Part shown: in pieces, positions 1-11,239 of the stretch
How the letters are laid out: each line of letters begins with the position of its first letter
How positions within the stretch are numbered: position 1 is the first letter of the stretch
Assembly: GCA_038030265.1 (NCBI GenBank)
Contig: CM075940.1
Span: 8,928,001-8,992,000, forward strand
From: Corythucha ciliata
Lineage: Eukaryota > Arthropoda > Insecta > Hemiptera > Tingidae
Direction: 5' to 3'
Length of the DNA stretch: 64,000 nucleotides
Notes under the pieces: model-generated
Database searches by the model: none
What the model saw: only the letters and a program-made list of their open reading frames with translations
Told to the model about the DNA's origin: nothing
Translations under genes and position numbers: made by a program

Positions 1-254
1 AAGAAGAGACAGATACTTATTTTCTTTTATGGAGAGAGAGAGAGAAAACAACATTTCATACAAGTTTTTAATATGCTGGAGTAATGTTTGTGTCATCAAT
101 GTCCAAAGGTGATCATTCATTGATGAAGTTTGAACCCTGAAGTAGAACTATAATTTTAGCCCTACAATTGTAGCAGAAATCTGGAGAATGGACCAACCCT
201 CCACAAGAGATGTTCCCATGAGTGGAGAGAGAGGAATCGTTGCCCTTGAATTAA

Positions 255-520
255 ATTTTTTTTTTTCAATTTTAGTTAGCCCTTCTTCTCCAATTTGATT
301 AGCGAATTATCGTTTTTTCTTAGTTTTAGCAGCAGTTCAATCAGCGATTTTTGCTTCGAATTAGCGTTTTTCGCAAATTTAGTCACTAATTAGTGCCATT
401 TCTCTGCGGCTAAATTCGTGGTTAAAATTGAGAATGCGTTACTCACGGCCAAAATTGAGAAATGCTCTAATTCGAGGGTAAAGTTGACGAAAAGTTCGCA
501 ATCTGCGGCTTAAATTGAGA
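255..520. repeat. Family 1 degenerate tandem array with strand switch
   Basis: Diverged units of roughly 30 bp built on AATTCGCGGCTAAAATTGAG. From about 255 to 405 the units read as the reverse complement (tctcaattttagc), and from about 406 to 520 they read forward (ggttaaaattgag), so orientation flips inside the array. Weaker units continue at about 655-735. No open frame here looks coding. A C13 run lies at 598-610. Confidence 0.75.
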
Positions 521-786
521 AAAAAAAGAAGGGAAAAATGCAGAATATATTTCTTGTTTACGTAGAAGGGTAAGGGGCCTCAAACATTTCCGCACAGCCC
601 CCCCCCCCCCGTGCGGTAGATCTAGGCTCGACTGTGCCTGTTATTGGGTCGAATCCACGGCTAAAATTAAGAAAAACCGCTAATAATCCAACGCTCAAAA
701 TGAAAAAAATTATAATCCTCAGTGAAAGAAAATCACTAATTCTTGGATTAATTTTAAACTGTGGAAAATCCGTTCATTTTGTTTCC

Positions 787-1168
787 CCTAATGTGTCCGT
801 CAATTAATTGAATAATTGAGCTTAGATGACCCTATCTACGGACATTTAGGCGATTACTCCCCTCCTCACCGCACCACCCTAGTGACAACTGTGAATTCGA
901 TGGAGTGGGGAGGTTGAAAATAAAGAAATTAATCGTTAAATTAAATACTTCCTTTTTACTTGTTTTGAGTTCCGAGAAAAAATTGCTCCCCAGGTGGGAT
1001 TCGAACCCTCGATCTCCTAGTTTCGCGCCAGATGCTCTTACCAACTGAGCTATCCAGGGAGTTTTTTTTCCTAATGTGTCTGTCAATTAACTGAATAATA
1101 GAGCTTAGATGACCCTATCTACGGACATTTAGGGGATCTGGCGCGAAACTAGGAGGTTGTGGGTTTTG
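787..1168 (-). mobile_element. tRNA-derived SINE-like element flanked by its own tail repeat
   Basis: On the minus strand a tRNA-like head (986-1060) is followed by a body and tail running down to 787. The tail segment 787-850 is repeated directly at 1070-1133, 64 bp with only a few differences. Immediately beyond the second tail, 1137-1168 is a plus-strand fragment of the same tRNA head, from anticodon stem to T arm. This tail/head inversion resembles the arrangement in the inverted dimer at 8554-9511. The intron-like signals found in other copies are lost here (GGAAGT instead of GTAAGT, CAAC instead of CAG). Confidence 0.7.
986..1060 (-). tRNA. tRNA-like SINE head (pseudo-tRNA)
   Basis: The minus strand folds into a near-complete cloverleaf: acceptor TCCCTGG with CTGGGGA, D stem GCTC/GAGC, a 5-bp anticodon stem with loop CGCGAAA, and a T loop TTCGAAT. 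Position 33 is G rather than the near-invariant U. The loop otherwise resembles a serine CGA loop, but there is no long variable arm. It lies inside a repeated element, so it is probably a polymerase III promoter head rather than a working tRNA. Confidence 0.7.
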
Positions 1169-1690
1169 CATAGTTTTTAAATCAACGTATGCCCGAAATT
1201 GGAATTTTCCTGGTTGAAAATTTGCGATAGTGAGAGTTTGGCGTTTCAACTTCAGCGAAATTGAAAGTTTAGGGCATTTTTTGGCCGGCTGTGCGGATTT
1301 TGAGCCCGCCAACGCTCGAATCCTGACGAATAGCCGGAAAAATTGCAACATTCTGAAGGCAAAATTCCGAGGAGTTAGAAGTTTTCTGGATGAATATTCG
1401 GCTGAAAGTTGCTTTACAAAATTCTATTGCTTAGTTGCCGGTCTTCACATTCGCAAAATTATACAAGTTTAAGGTATTTGGTACCACTTGTCATTGGTCA
1501 TTGTTGTGACCATTTTTAGTGAAACTCAGGCTAGCATCCCCGGCGTAGCGCTCGACGTTTTCCCACGGGGTTCGGGTTTTCATTGCAGTTAAATTGCAAG
1601 TTCTAGGCTTTTAATTTCGGAAAGATTGCACGTTTCGGTGCTAAATCTCCGTGAAATAGCAAGTTTGCAATTGTTTTTTTTTTGTGGGCT
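1150..1690. repeat. Family 3 degenerate tandem array
   Basis: Irregular units of about 30-40 bp carry variants of TAGCCGCGAAATTGCAA (cgaaattgg, gaaagattgcac, gaaatagcaag). The units are strongly diverged and the exact period needs a self-alignment. Open frames here have no recognisable domains and are by-products of the repeat. Confidence 0.6.
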
Positions 1691-2224
1691 CGGTCCCCGG
1701 AATTAGCAGGTCACGAAGAAACGCGTCGTATTACGGTATTAGGCTGACGAGGCCCATTCGCAACGTTCAGAGGACAAATAATCTGTAAAATTGGATCCTT
1801 CCAGGCACAGTTTTTGCGAAATCGTACCCGGGCTGACGAGCCGCACAATCAATTGGTGGTGTGGTGGGATGTGGAGGGTGCGGCTACTACGAAATTAAAG
1901 TTCCAAGAAAGCAAAGCCAAAATATTTGAATTTCCGGGTTTCGATTATCGGGAAATTAGAATTTTCAACGGTCTGTCGGTGCCTCGTGGTTTGTAAGGTC
2001 GAAAAGAAACGTTTCAGGGCTAAGGAATGAAGAACTGTGGCGAATATACGGGGTGGGTTTTAGGGCTTTGACCCCCCCCCCGCCCCGCCCCGCCACGCCC
2101 ACCCAAAAGAAAATGTAGTCTCAACCATGATCACGTCAAAAATTTCTTAGCTTAGGGTGCTCCCGGGAGTGGCCGAACCGGTCCCGTACCGGTCGGCGTC
2201 CAGCCGGCCACGAAAAAGAAGGCA
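1691..2224. other. No gene seen; GC-rich patches
   Basis: There is no supportable gene. A C/G-rich tract around 2070-2105 and a GC-rich patch at about 2155-2215 interrupt otherwise AT-rich sequence between two arrays of the same family. Confidence 0.5.
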
Positions 2225-2880
2225 CCAAAACTTGCTATTTCTCCGAAATTAGGACGTGAGACTCGCACAATGTCGCGAATTTCCAGCAACTCTTGGAACC
2301 AAATCTTGCAACTTTTGTGTGGAACGGGAGCATTGTCAGCCTATGACGCCACGCCCGCCCGTCGTGGTCGGTTAGCTTGAGGGGTCCAAGCTCTGAGCCC
2401 ATATAAAACAATTGCAATTTTCTCATTCCACTGATATTTTAGCCACAAAACTGTCAACTTCTAAAAAAATTTAGACCCGAAACTTACATTTGCACAAGAA
2501 TTAGAACATGAAGCTTGCATTTTCGCAAGATATAAGACCCGGAATATGCAGTTTCACATTTAGCCGGAAAACTTGTAATGCCGCTCAATTTAGGACACAA
2601 ACTTGCAAATTCGATGTCAGCCACCGGCCAGCTTGAATTTCGAGGATATTTACCACGAAAATGTTGCGGCATTGAGGCTTATCCTCAGGGCACCAGCTTG
2701 CGATTCCATGGTAACTTTCAAATTCGTGAAATTAAGACGTTAAAGTGCAATATTGTGATGAAGCTCCCCAATTTTGCTGATAACCGAAACTTGCAAATTC
2801 CCGGATACTTGTGTACCCGCAGTTAGCAATTTGATGGATATTTAGACCTAAACCTAACAATTTCGCTGATATTAAGCTAC
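2225..2880. repeat. Family 3 degenerate tandem array
   Basis: Units alternate a gaaacttgcaatt-like box with a ttaggac/ttagacc-like spacer, for example around 2470-2600 and 2760-2880. It is the same family as the array at 1150-1690 and the one at 45085-45800. Confidence 0.6.
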
Positions 2881-3130
2881 GGATGGTGTAATTTTTCGGC
2901 AATTTCTCTCAATTTCAGCTGCAAATTTACGATTTTTATCTTTTAGCCTTGAATTAGCGCTTTTTCTCAATTTTAGCTGTAATGAGCGATTTCTTCCCAT
3001 TTACGCCGCGAATTTGCGTTTTTCTCATTGTTAGCCTAGAAACGAATTTGCGAAAAATTACCATTTTTTTCCGATTCACGTAAAATTTGCCCGATTCTAC
3101 CAGTTTTTTGCGGTAATTTAACCGAAACAC
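2880..3130 (-). repeat. Family 1 degenerate tandem array
   Basis: About eight diverged units contain ctcaattttagc and gaattagcg, in reverse-complement orientation. The array directly abuts the family 3 array on its left. Confidence 0.65.
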
Positions 3131-3394
3131 TGGCTTTACTTGGCTTTGTGCTCTTGCTTAAATTGATAGTCCTCTGGCTTAACAATGATTTTCTGAACTG
3201 AGATGAGGTTGAGAACTGATTTTCCCTTCCTTCTTTTGTTTTGACAACCCTTTCTTCCTTCTTTTTACTTCCGAGTTATTTATCTCCTGCTCGGTCACAG
3301 ACCACGCAGTGCCCTAGAGAGATGTAGTAGCTGCTACAGCTTGGAGGTAGTAATGGCGCCACTGCCCCCCTTATGTACAGGCCGGTAGCCCAAA

Positions 3395-3480
3395 CCGTCA
3401 AGTTTGGTATTTGAAGGAGCCATAGCCCTCAAAATCCACGAAATTTCTTTTAAAAGAGCGAAATCCGCCGAATTGAGGGA
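3395..3480. repeat. Family 4 repeat fragment
   Basis: Two to three diverged units of the type GAGCCAAACCCGCGAAATTG (ggagccatagccctcaaaatccacgaa; aagagcgaaatccgccgaa). It matches the longer arrays at 48.9, 53.5, 57.2 and 59.0 kb. Confidence 0.5.
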
Positions 3481-3679
3481 CTGTATGGTGTGGTTGAGTG
3501 CTTCAGTACGGATAAAATCGCCCTCTTGCTCTTCAACTGGACCCCCAGGCCTGTCCTCCTCATCCTGTAACTTTATTTTGGGCTAATCACTCAGGCCGGG
3601 AAGCTGGCAACAGGCAACTGGTACGCATACACGAACTTAAGGGGTGGCGCGGCGTGCAGCTAGACCCGGGCTCTTATTA

Positions 3680-3944
3680 CGAAGATTGCACCCAAGGTGC
3701 GGTCCAGTCTCCGTTTCAACCTCAGACCTTCAGCCACCAGGGCTACTCGGTTCTGGTCTCATCAGCCCGGCAATTGAGCCGATGGACTGCCCTTCGCTGG
3801 GAGCGGAGGTGCTACTGCACTACGATCCCCGCCCCCGGCTCTCAACCCGTTCTGGTAAGACCAAGACGGGAAGCACCCGGCTCACCAGAACCGATGAGAA
3901 CCGTGAGGGCGAAACGGGGACTGGCGATATTGCTTGTTCTTATT
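3680..3944. mobile_element. 265-bp short element with 13-bp target duplication
   Basis: It is flanked by a perfect 13-bp direct repeat, CGGGCTCTTATTA, at 3667-3679 and 3945-3957. Near its ends it has imperfect inverted sequences: ccagtctccgtttc on the left, and gaaacggggactgg on the right. The same element recurs twice, inverted, at 59532-60064. On the minus strand its left part contains A-box-like (TAGCCCTGGTGGC) and B-box-like (GGTTGAAAC) motifs, so a tRNA-related SINE origin is possible. A MITE origin is the alternative. It encodes no protein. Confidence 0.7.
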
Positions 3945-3957
3945 CGGGCTCTTATTA

Positions 3958-6900
3958 TTACTGCATTTTTTTATAAATTTGTTGCCAACAATGATAGAAT
4001 ACATTTACGAGTGCTTACAGTAGACAACGGCGCTGTAATTTACGTGAAAATGGTGCAAATATCTCAAGAACGGTATTTGCACGTATTGCCCAAGCAGAGC
4101 CATGTTCTAGGGGTCAGACCGATTTCCGCAGTTTCCTTGTCCATTTTTATTTCACAAAGAGAGACAAGTTCCCTCTTTTGTTATTCGTGTTTGGCCGCAA
4201 AGCCAAGAGGTTATCGATAGTGTTTTGACGAAGCTGTTGTAACGACATTGAACATTTCGGATTTTCGGTTGATGGGAAGCGCGCTGGTATTAATGAACGA
4301 TAAAAAAAGTTTCAACTAATTAAAAAAAAAAAAGCTTAAGAAGCACTGTAAGGAGGGGGTGTCGGCAAGAGCTCTAATGTTAGCGTTATAGCAAGTGAGT
4401 TATTGATCTTTGTTGTGGGAAAGGAGAGTGGCTATGCAAATTGATTTCTTCTTATCTGCATTGGGGGATTAATAATGGAACCAGCGAGAGAGTAAGTGTG
4501 AGAGTGAAAGATGGAAGATGAGAAAGGAGAGAGGAGTGAAGAGATCCCTTTAAAATGTTTCCATACTAATGCTCGGGTATTGTTAACCCTATGCCTACAG
4601 GCTATCTTACCCCGTATACTTCTGCGCCACTTCACAACCCCTTTCGCTCCTTTTGCAACAGAGTACTATCTAACGCCAATACCTTTTCCATCAATAACGC
4701 GCCATCTTTTTAGATTACTGTTCCTCGCTCCCTCAGAAAACACAGACCTCTTTCATCCTTTTACGCGTCATTGTCTACCTCCGGGGGGGGGGGGGGGGAT
4801 AAATGTGTTTTAGAGTGAATTTAAGTTTGGGAAATTACGTCAATTATATGGAGGCCGAAATTTCGTCGAGTGATAGTGAATTGATCTTGAGAACTCGAAG
4901 AAGAGCTGTGTTTCTTAAAAAGAATAGGAAAGACAGTTGGGAAGAACTGTTAATGACTAAATAATGGCTCAAGACTCTTCACAGAAGCGTCGAAAAAAAA
5001 AAAAAAAAAAATCAGTATGAAAAGGTAGTGGTTACAACGACGATGGCGGGGAGGGGAACCAAAATCATATCATAGCATTCTTTTTGAGAGTACATCCTGC
5101 CTTTGCTACCTTTGACAGACATTTCCTCTGCAGTCGCTCTCATTACTATGACCTAGCATTATCATTGTTAGCAATCGTTCGACCAAATACTCATCACGTC
5201 TTCAATATTTACAATTCTTTCGTCTATTTCAGCTATTGAGAATATTCTGAAGTAACAACTGAATGTTTACCGCTATGTTGAATTGAAGAATGAAATAAAC
5301 TGGGGACGCTGGGAATTCGACAATGTCTCCTTGAGCCCTATAAAAAGACTTGACTCCCGGAAATGTGTATACAAAACAATAGAGAGGGGGAAAGAACATG
5401 CATATGTTATATCGATCTGGACAAGAGAAGGGGTAGGAATTACAATCGGCTTCTTAGCCATGCACAGTCACATATCTCTGTCAAATGAGGAGACATGCCT
5501 CTCAAATATCACTCACTCTTCCCCCTCTTTCTGGGCTGATATTCATCACTGAAATATTTCGTCGTTGTGGACTTGATGTCTCTAGGACTCCTATCGACTC
5601 GGTTATGACATGGAATATCGTCCCCCCTCCCTCCACCACCGTCAGCCCATCGACACAAAAAGCATCCCTTTCAGTCTCCTTCACGAATACATACCCTCTT
5701 TTAAAACTCCCTGTTATGACTCTTGAGAGCATGACTGTACAACAATACACCTTCACATTTCCAGTCGAAATCTTTTGTTGTGATATTTTTTTTGAAGGAA
5801 TTAAAAGAAAAAAAATGAGTTGTATAGGGAGGGCAGGGGTTAAACTGGCGGTTTCTAATATAAATACTAAAAATCAAATTGTTCGATGTCAAAGTTTCCT
5901 CAAAATGATTCGACGAAAGGCTTGGGAAGCGGAAGTTAAAGTTTTGTTGTTTAAAATAAAACGTCGTTGGAAACATCTTGAGAGGAGAAGCGAAGAGTTG
6001 CTAGTGGAAAGAGGAGAGAAAAGGGCTTTGTCACTCACAATAGGGTCTTATTGCCACCCTTCAAACTCAAATGTGGCACAATTAGCATATTGATTTTTGC
6101 GAATGCTTCCTTTTAGGTTTTGTACTGTCGGGGAAGATGCAAATGACTCGGGTGGCAATCACTTTGACTGATTTACATTTGCAATGCCCGCCCACGGGAA
6201 TGGATCGGAGAAGTCAGGAAGCCTTTCTTATATCGGCGGTTTAAATCAGCGCACGCCGCCGGGGCCCGGCCTCCGCAGAAAAAAAAAAGAAAGGAAAACC
6301 CCCGCCCACTAATCCACACGATTTTCAACTTTTTATCTCTTCAGATCGAACTAACAATAAATCGCCGATGTCCAGCCGTTGCATATGCTCTACACATGCT
6401 ACTTCGTCTTACGTATCTCCCTTATAACTCCTCCCCCCCCCACCAAGACTCCCCATAAACACACACTCACAACTCCCCCCAGAATCTGATTGTCTGAAAT
6501 GGGTCTTGTTTAGAAGCAATTGAAGAAAAAATACTCAATAAAAGTGAACGTTCCGCCTTATTTCCGTTATAAAACACAAGGAAACAAGAAAATAAACGTA
6601 TGGATGGGGGTTCATGCGTGCGATGACAGTTCTGATGCGTGGGAAAAAAAAATCCTGGGGACGGTAAGCATTCAGTAATGTATGGTTCCTGCAATCATCA
6701 CGCTCACCAGCCGTGCCAATTGCATGCTCCAACAAACCTAACAGCATTATGATTTCTTTCCCCTTCACGACTGTCTTATTTTTTTTAAATTTATTTCATT
6801 TATGTGTCTATGATAACATCGGTCGTTGGACAAAATCAATTTTTAATTCGTTTCCAGCCCCCTTTTTTAAGTTGTTCATTCTAAGAAATGGTTCTTAAAA

Positions 6901-8195
6901 AATCAAATAAATGAATCTCCCACCTTCATAAAATTTATTGATTATTCAGTATTGTTAAAAAGTCACTAACGATAATTATATGACCTGTATTAAAGTGTTT
7001 TATGATGAAGCAGTTAACGGCGGTCAGCTTATTTACTGGTGAGGGGCAAGTCCTTCACTATGAATAAAATCTTTTATTACGAAAGACATCAAAATTCCTT
7101 CTTGGAACCTACCGTATCCTTTTTCAAATCATTAAAAACTTTGTACCCGATTCAACCATTCCCAGCACCAATTAAAACCTCCACCTCCTCCTCCTCAAAG
7201 GCCCTTTGTCATCAATCCCAAACCCATTTCTTGCCCTCCCCCATATGCGTATAATCAAAGCGGTATGATCTCTAATCCGTTTCCAAAGAGATAAGGAGTC
7301 TTCGGAGCAAAAACTATTTCGACATCCTGTTTAATGGGTGCAGTGGTGGGGAGGGGGGGGGCTCGCCCTTTTCAAAGGGTTCCTATAGCCACTTCCGCCT
7401 GTCACCAATACCCCCTTCACACCACTCATGCTTTCGAGCCCAAAACAACTTGTTTGGTTCCGTGGGTGCTGTTTTTACCCTCGAAACTCAATTTTAACTT
7501 CTTTTTTTCTTCAACTCACCCCCCCTCCCCCAAGCACACACACACCCACAAACAGTTAGAAGTGTATGCATCTCACGTGTTTCTTTGAAAATAAAACAAA
7601 TCCGCCCTTTTCTCATTACGATATTCCTGAACCAAGTTTTTTGAAGCACCCAAACCCCCACCCACCCCCCTTTCACAGGAAAAACGTCAAATTGATCGCT
7701 TTACCTTCTAGAAACAGTTTTAAACCCTCCCTTTTGCCTGGTCATCCCACCCAGCCTATTGTAAATGAGAGGTTTATTGAAATCGCCGTGCAACAGGAGT
7801 CCTACGTGCTTTGCATAGGAATGGTTTTCTGCAAACTAAAAGCTCCACCAGTTGAGAGATAGACAGAATTGATCCCATCCTCTCCTCCGTAACACCATCA
7901 CTTGTTTGTTTACTGGAAAGTTGTAATTGTCGGATACCAAGGATTTTTAAACATTGAATTGGTGTACGGTAGAAATTGATTGAAGGTCACCACATTAGTA
8001 TGGGTTTCCTTTTTCCTTTGCAACAAAGTAAACACAACGAAAATAACTGTTCATTTTTTTAGTTTTCGTGGAAGGATCTTGACCTCAACCTTTGCTGATA
8101 CATGTGTCGCTCACGAAGGATTTTCTTGTCAAAACTGTTGTGACAATCCTCGAAAGCGAAATCTGCACTCAAAAACCCGTCAATAGTCGATGAAA
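3958..8195. other. No gene recognised; low-complexity unique DNA
   Basis: A long stretch without a supportable gene. It contains A/T runs, CT-rich patches (for example 4600-4790, 5500-5720 and 7140-7250), a G16 run at 4783-4798 and many short overlapping frames on both strands. None has a recognisable domain, start context or splice structure. It may be intergenic or part of a large intron. Confidence 0.5.
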
Positions 8196-8199
8196 CTGC

Positions 8200-8540
8200 A
8201 CAGATTCAGGGCTTAGGAGTATGAAATCGCCAGTCTCGAGGCCAAATAGCCGGGAAAATTTCGAAGCGGTGACCAAAGGATTCGAAATTCATCATAATTG
8301 TAAATTCCGAGGCTAAATAACTGTCAAATACAAGTTTGGGACTAAATAGTCGCGAAACTGTACGTTTGTAATTATAATAAACAGCCGCGAAATCACCATT
8401 TAGGCCGTGGTGATTGTAAAGCAATAATCTTGATTTCGAACGTGATTATAAGTTTTAAAATGGCAAGTCATTCAACAAACAAACTATATGGTCAAAAAAC
8501 CGCTGAATTGCAACATTGGGAACAAGCCACCGTGAAATGA
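8200..8540. repeat. Family 3 array interrupted by the inverted dimer
   Basis: Units with ccgaggctaaataactg, gaaattcatcataattg and agccgcgaaatcacc. The array stops at the target duplication of the SINE dimer at 8542 and resumes at about 9530, so the dimer inserted into a pre-existing satellite. Confidence 0.6.
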
Positions 8541-8690
8541 CAAACATTCAGAGTTCTTTTTTCTTTATGTGTCCCAGCAATTAATTAATTGCAAATTAGA
8601 CGACCCTTGTCTTAGGACTTTTCAAGGGATTACTCCCCCCTCACCGCACCACCATAGTCACCATGCAGTGAATTCGAGGGAGTGGGGAGG

Positions 8691-8732
8691 CTGAAAATAA
8701 AGAATTAAACTTTATTGAAGCTAAATACTTAC
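8691..8732 (-). other. 42-nt intron-like module in SINE body
   Basis: On the minus strand it starts GTAAGTATTT, a near-ideal 5' splice site, and ends TTCTTTATTTTCAG, a pyrimidine-rich 3' splice site, with a possible branch adenine in tttaatt. Counterparts are at 9366-9407 (donor GTACGT) and 57868-57907 (40 nt, GTAAGT). At this length it would be a very short intron, and there is no evidence that it is spliced. Confidence 0.4.
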
Positions 8733-8767
8733 CATTTTTACTTGTTTTGAGTTCCGAGAAAAAATTG

Positions 8768-8840
8768 CTCCCAGGGTGGGATTCGAACCCACGACCTCCT
8801 AGTTTCGCGCCAGGCGCTCTGCCACTGAGCTAGCCTGAGA
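8768..8840 (-). tRNA. tRNA-like SINE head, left copy
   Basis: This is the best-preserved cloverleaf of the family: all seven acceptor pairs form (TCTCAGG with CCTGGGA), D stem GCTC/GAGC, anticodon stem CCTGG/CTAGG, T stem GTGGG/CCCAC with loop TTCGAAT. The anticodon loop is CGCGAAA, with G at position 33. The serine-like loop without a long variable arm suggests a decayed or chimeric tRNA ancestor. Its probable role is an internal polymerase III promoter for the element. Confidence 0.75.
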
Positions 8841-9257
8841 GGCTTACGCTAAGAGCGAACCCCACCAGAGAGAAACTCCCTCTCGGAACTCAAACGCACG
8901 AATCGGGTCAGTGCGTGTTTTACAATTGTTCTTTTTTCTTTATGTGTCCCAGCAATTAATTAATTGCAAATTAGACGACCCTTGTCTTAGGACTTTTCAA
9001 GGGATTACTCCCCCCTCACCGCACCACCCTAGTCACCATGCAGTGAATTCGAGGGAGTGGGGAGGCTAGGGTGGTGTGGTGATGGGTGAGTAATCCCTTG
9101 AAAAGTCCTAAGACAAGGGTCGTCTAATTTGCAATTAATTAATTGCTGGGACACATAAAGAAAAAAGAACAATTGTAAAACACGCACTGACCCGATTCGT
9201 GCGTTTGAGTTCCGAGAGGGAGTTTCTCTCTGGTGGGGTTCGCTCTTAGCGTAAGCC

Positions 9258-9330
9258 TCTCAGGCTAGCACAGTGGCAGAGCGCCTGGCGCGAAACTAGG
9301 AGGTCGTGGGTTCGAATCCCACCCTGGGAG
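9258..9330 (+). tRNA. tRNA-like SINE head, right copy
   Basis: Mirror copy of 8768-8840, almost identical. One D-stem position differs (GCAC instead of GCTC). The acceptor, anticodon and T arms are intact. It is followed by caattttttctcgg and the SINE body. Confidence 0.75.
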
Positions 9331-9529
9331 CAATTTTTTCTCGGAACTCAAAACAAGTGAAAATGGTACGTATTTAGCTTCAATAAAGTTTAATTCTTTA
9401 TTTTCAGCCTCCCCACTCCCTCGAATTCACTGCATGGTGACTATAGTGGTGCGGTGAGGGGGGAGTAATCCCTTGAAAAGTCCTAAGACAAGGGTCGTCT
9501 AATTTGCAATTAAACATTCAGAGATGAAC

Positions 9530-9765
9530 ATCTGCAAAATTCAAGGTTCAGGTGTTCAAGTGTGGGAGGGGGGGGGCACATGGACTTCTGTCTAATCGGT
9601 CCCGATAGCACCAAATGATAAATAGCCGCGAAATTTCATCATTTGGAGAACCCAGTGCGACGAATATAGCCACAAAATTGCAACATTTTGGAGCTAAATT
9701 TCCGCGAAATTGGAATTTTCCTAGCTGAATATTCGTAAAATTGCATGTTTAAGGGTTTTGGTTTA
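9530..9765. repeat. Family 3 array between two transposons
   Basis: Units such as tagccgcgaaatttcatc, agccacaaaattgcaac and ccgcgaaattggaattt. This is the continuation of the array at 8200-8540. Confidence 0.6.
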
Positions 9766-10881
9766 CGTGTAATTAGTGATGCACGAGACCGAGACGTGAC
9801 TTGAGTGGTCTCGGTCTCGCTCTTGAGGGGTTGGTCTCGGTCTCGGTCTCGTCTCGAAAAGTTGAAGGCGCGAATTCAAAGAATGTGTGATATTAGTGAC
9901 GAGTGATCCTATTCTCGCCTCAATGATTACAGATGACGACGATAGATGAATTTATACTTTGCTTTCCTTCTTCGGTGGCTTGTGGCACGAAGGGAGATAA
10001 GTGATACACTACTGATTAATGACCAAAGAGCTTTGTAATTGCCCCAAAATAGAATCGTGCCTTTAAAACAATCGTCACACTGAGAACGTGAAAGGGGATC
10101 AGTCGGGAATTCAACGAGATCAACTCAAAATCTCGCACATGCCAACTCATTTAGTTCAAGCAAGAGACTTCCCTTCCCAGACACCACGAGGCAGAGGTGC
10201 ATAATCCCCCCCCCCCTCATACATCAGACACTCCTGCTCATGCTTCAACTGGCAATGTTATTTTTTAAAAAAATGAAAGCGGTGTCGAGTTTGATGATAG
10301 CGGCCCAGGGAAGTTTCAAACGCAAAATTAAGGTTCCCTTGCACTAAGCAGCCTGGCCGCGGCAGCCAGTTGGCTGCTGTGTAGTTGGGCTTGTTCTAGT
10401 GGCTGCCCCAGCCTGAAAATCTTTCCTGCCTTCCTGCCGGCACCAATAGGTTGCATTGTATTTCCCCGGCCCCCCCGAGAACCCTAACCCTTTTTTTTAT
10501 TACGATACGTAGGCATGAAGGAGCTTTTAACGAACGAGGCACAATGTTTGTGACACGAGACGAAGTCGAGTGCCATCATCGGTAGATTTTGTAGTGCGAT
10601 TATACGCCTCAAGATCGTACGCTTTTTTTTTACCTTCGATCGTTCAAAGCCTTTTAAAGCCAATTACGTTCATAATTATTTAATTTAACGGTTCCGTAAT
10701 GCCTCCCATTTGCCACACAACTTCATTTCAGAGAAATAAAAATGAAGAAACAAAAGAAGCGTGTAAGATGAAAGCGGGCTTCCCTGCCTCAATTCTTCTA
10801 CCAACTCACCAACATAATCAACTGACTTTGACCTTTTTGGGATATAATTTTTACGGTTCCACTCACCCTTCACCCATCATT

Positions 10882-10992
10882 CATCGTGCTTAAAGACCTA
10901 CTTTACACACGCCGTGCGGTTAAAGAGTGAACTCTTTTACCGTGAACTCTTTACCGCACGGCGTGTGTAAATTTGGTCTTTACGCACGATGA
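10882..10992. repeat. 111-bp imperfect palindrome inside the hAT-like element
   Basis: The left arm (catcgtgcttaaagacc, then tttacacacgccgtgcgg) is mirrored by the right arm (ccgcacggcgtgtgtaaa, then ggtctttacgcacgatg). The centre is near 10937. It may be a nested MITE or a structural remnant. Confidence 0.7.
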
Positions 10993-11239
10993 GCATCTGA
11001 TTAAAAACTTCTTTAAGAATGATCATAGGATTAATAGATTATCCGCCTAGGCAAGAAAGCGATTTTTTGGAGGCTGAAAGAGAAAATTTGATCGAGACTC
11101 CAAAATCATTTTTTTGACGCGGTGTGTACAGTATTTTTTAATTAAAACATGGGCTGATTTTTTGGGCCACGGCGATAAAGTGAGTGTTTTATCCCCTAGG
11201 CTCTAAAATAATCAGCTGTTTAAAAAAAAATAGTATCTT

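Larger units (their letters stand above)
8554..9511. mobile_element. Inverted dimer of tRNA-derived SINE with 12-bp target duplication
   Basis: A perfect 12-bp direct repeat, AAACATTCAGAG, flanks it (8542-8553 and 9512-9523). The left half is a full minus-strand copy: A-rich tail at the outer edge, body, tRNA head 8768-8840, leader to about 8931. A second minus-strand tail fragment follows (8932-9066). The right half mirrors this on the plus strand: tail from 9067, leader about 9169-9257, tRNA head 9258-9330, body to 9511. The centre of symmetry is near 9066. The copies are very similar, and the right tail is shorter than the left. One target duplication around the whole unit implies that it integrated as a single palindromic molecule. 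Confidence 0.85.

Noticed and set aside
3644..4220. Two long overlapping plus frames in the short element
   Set aside because: The GC-rich repeated element opens frames by chance. Its other copies do not keep them and no domain is seen.
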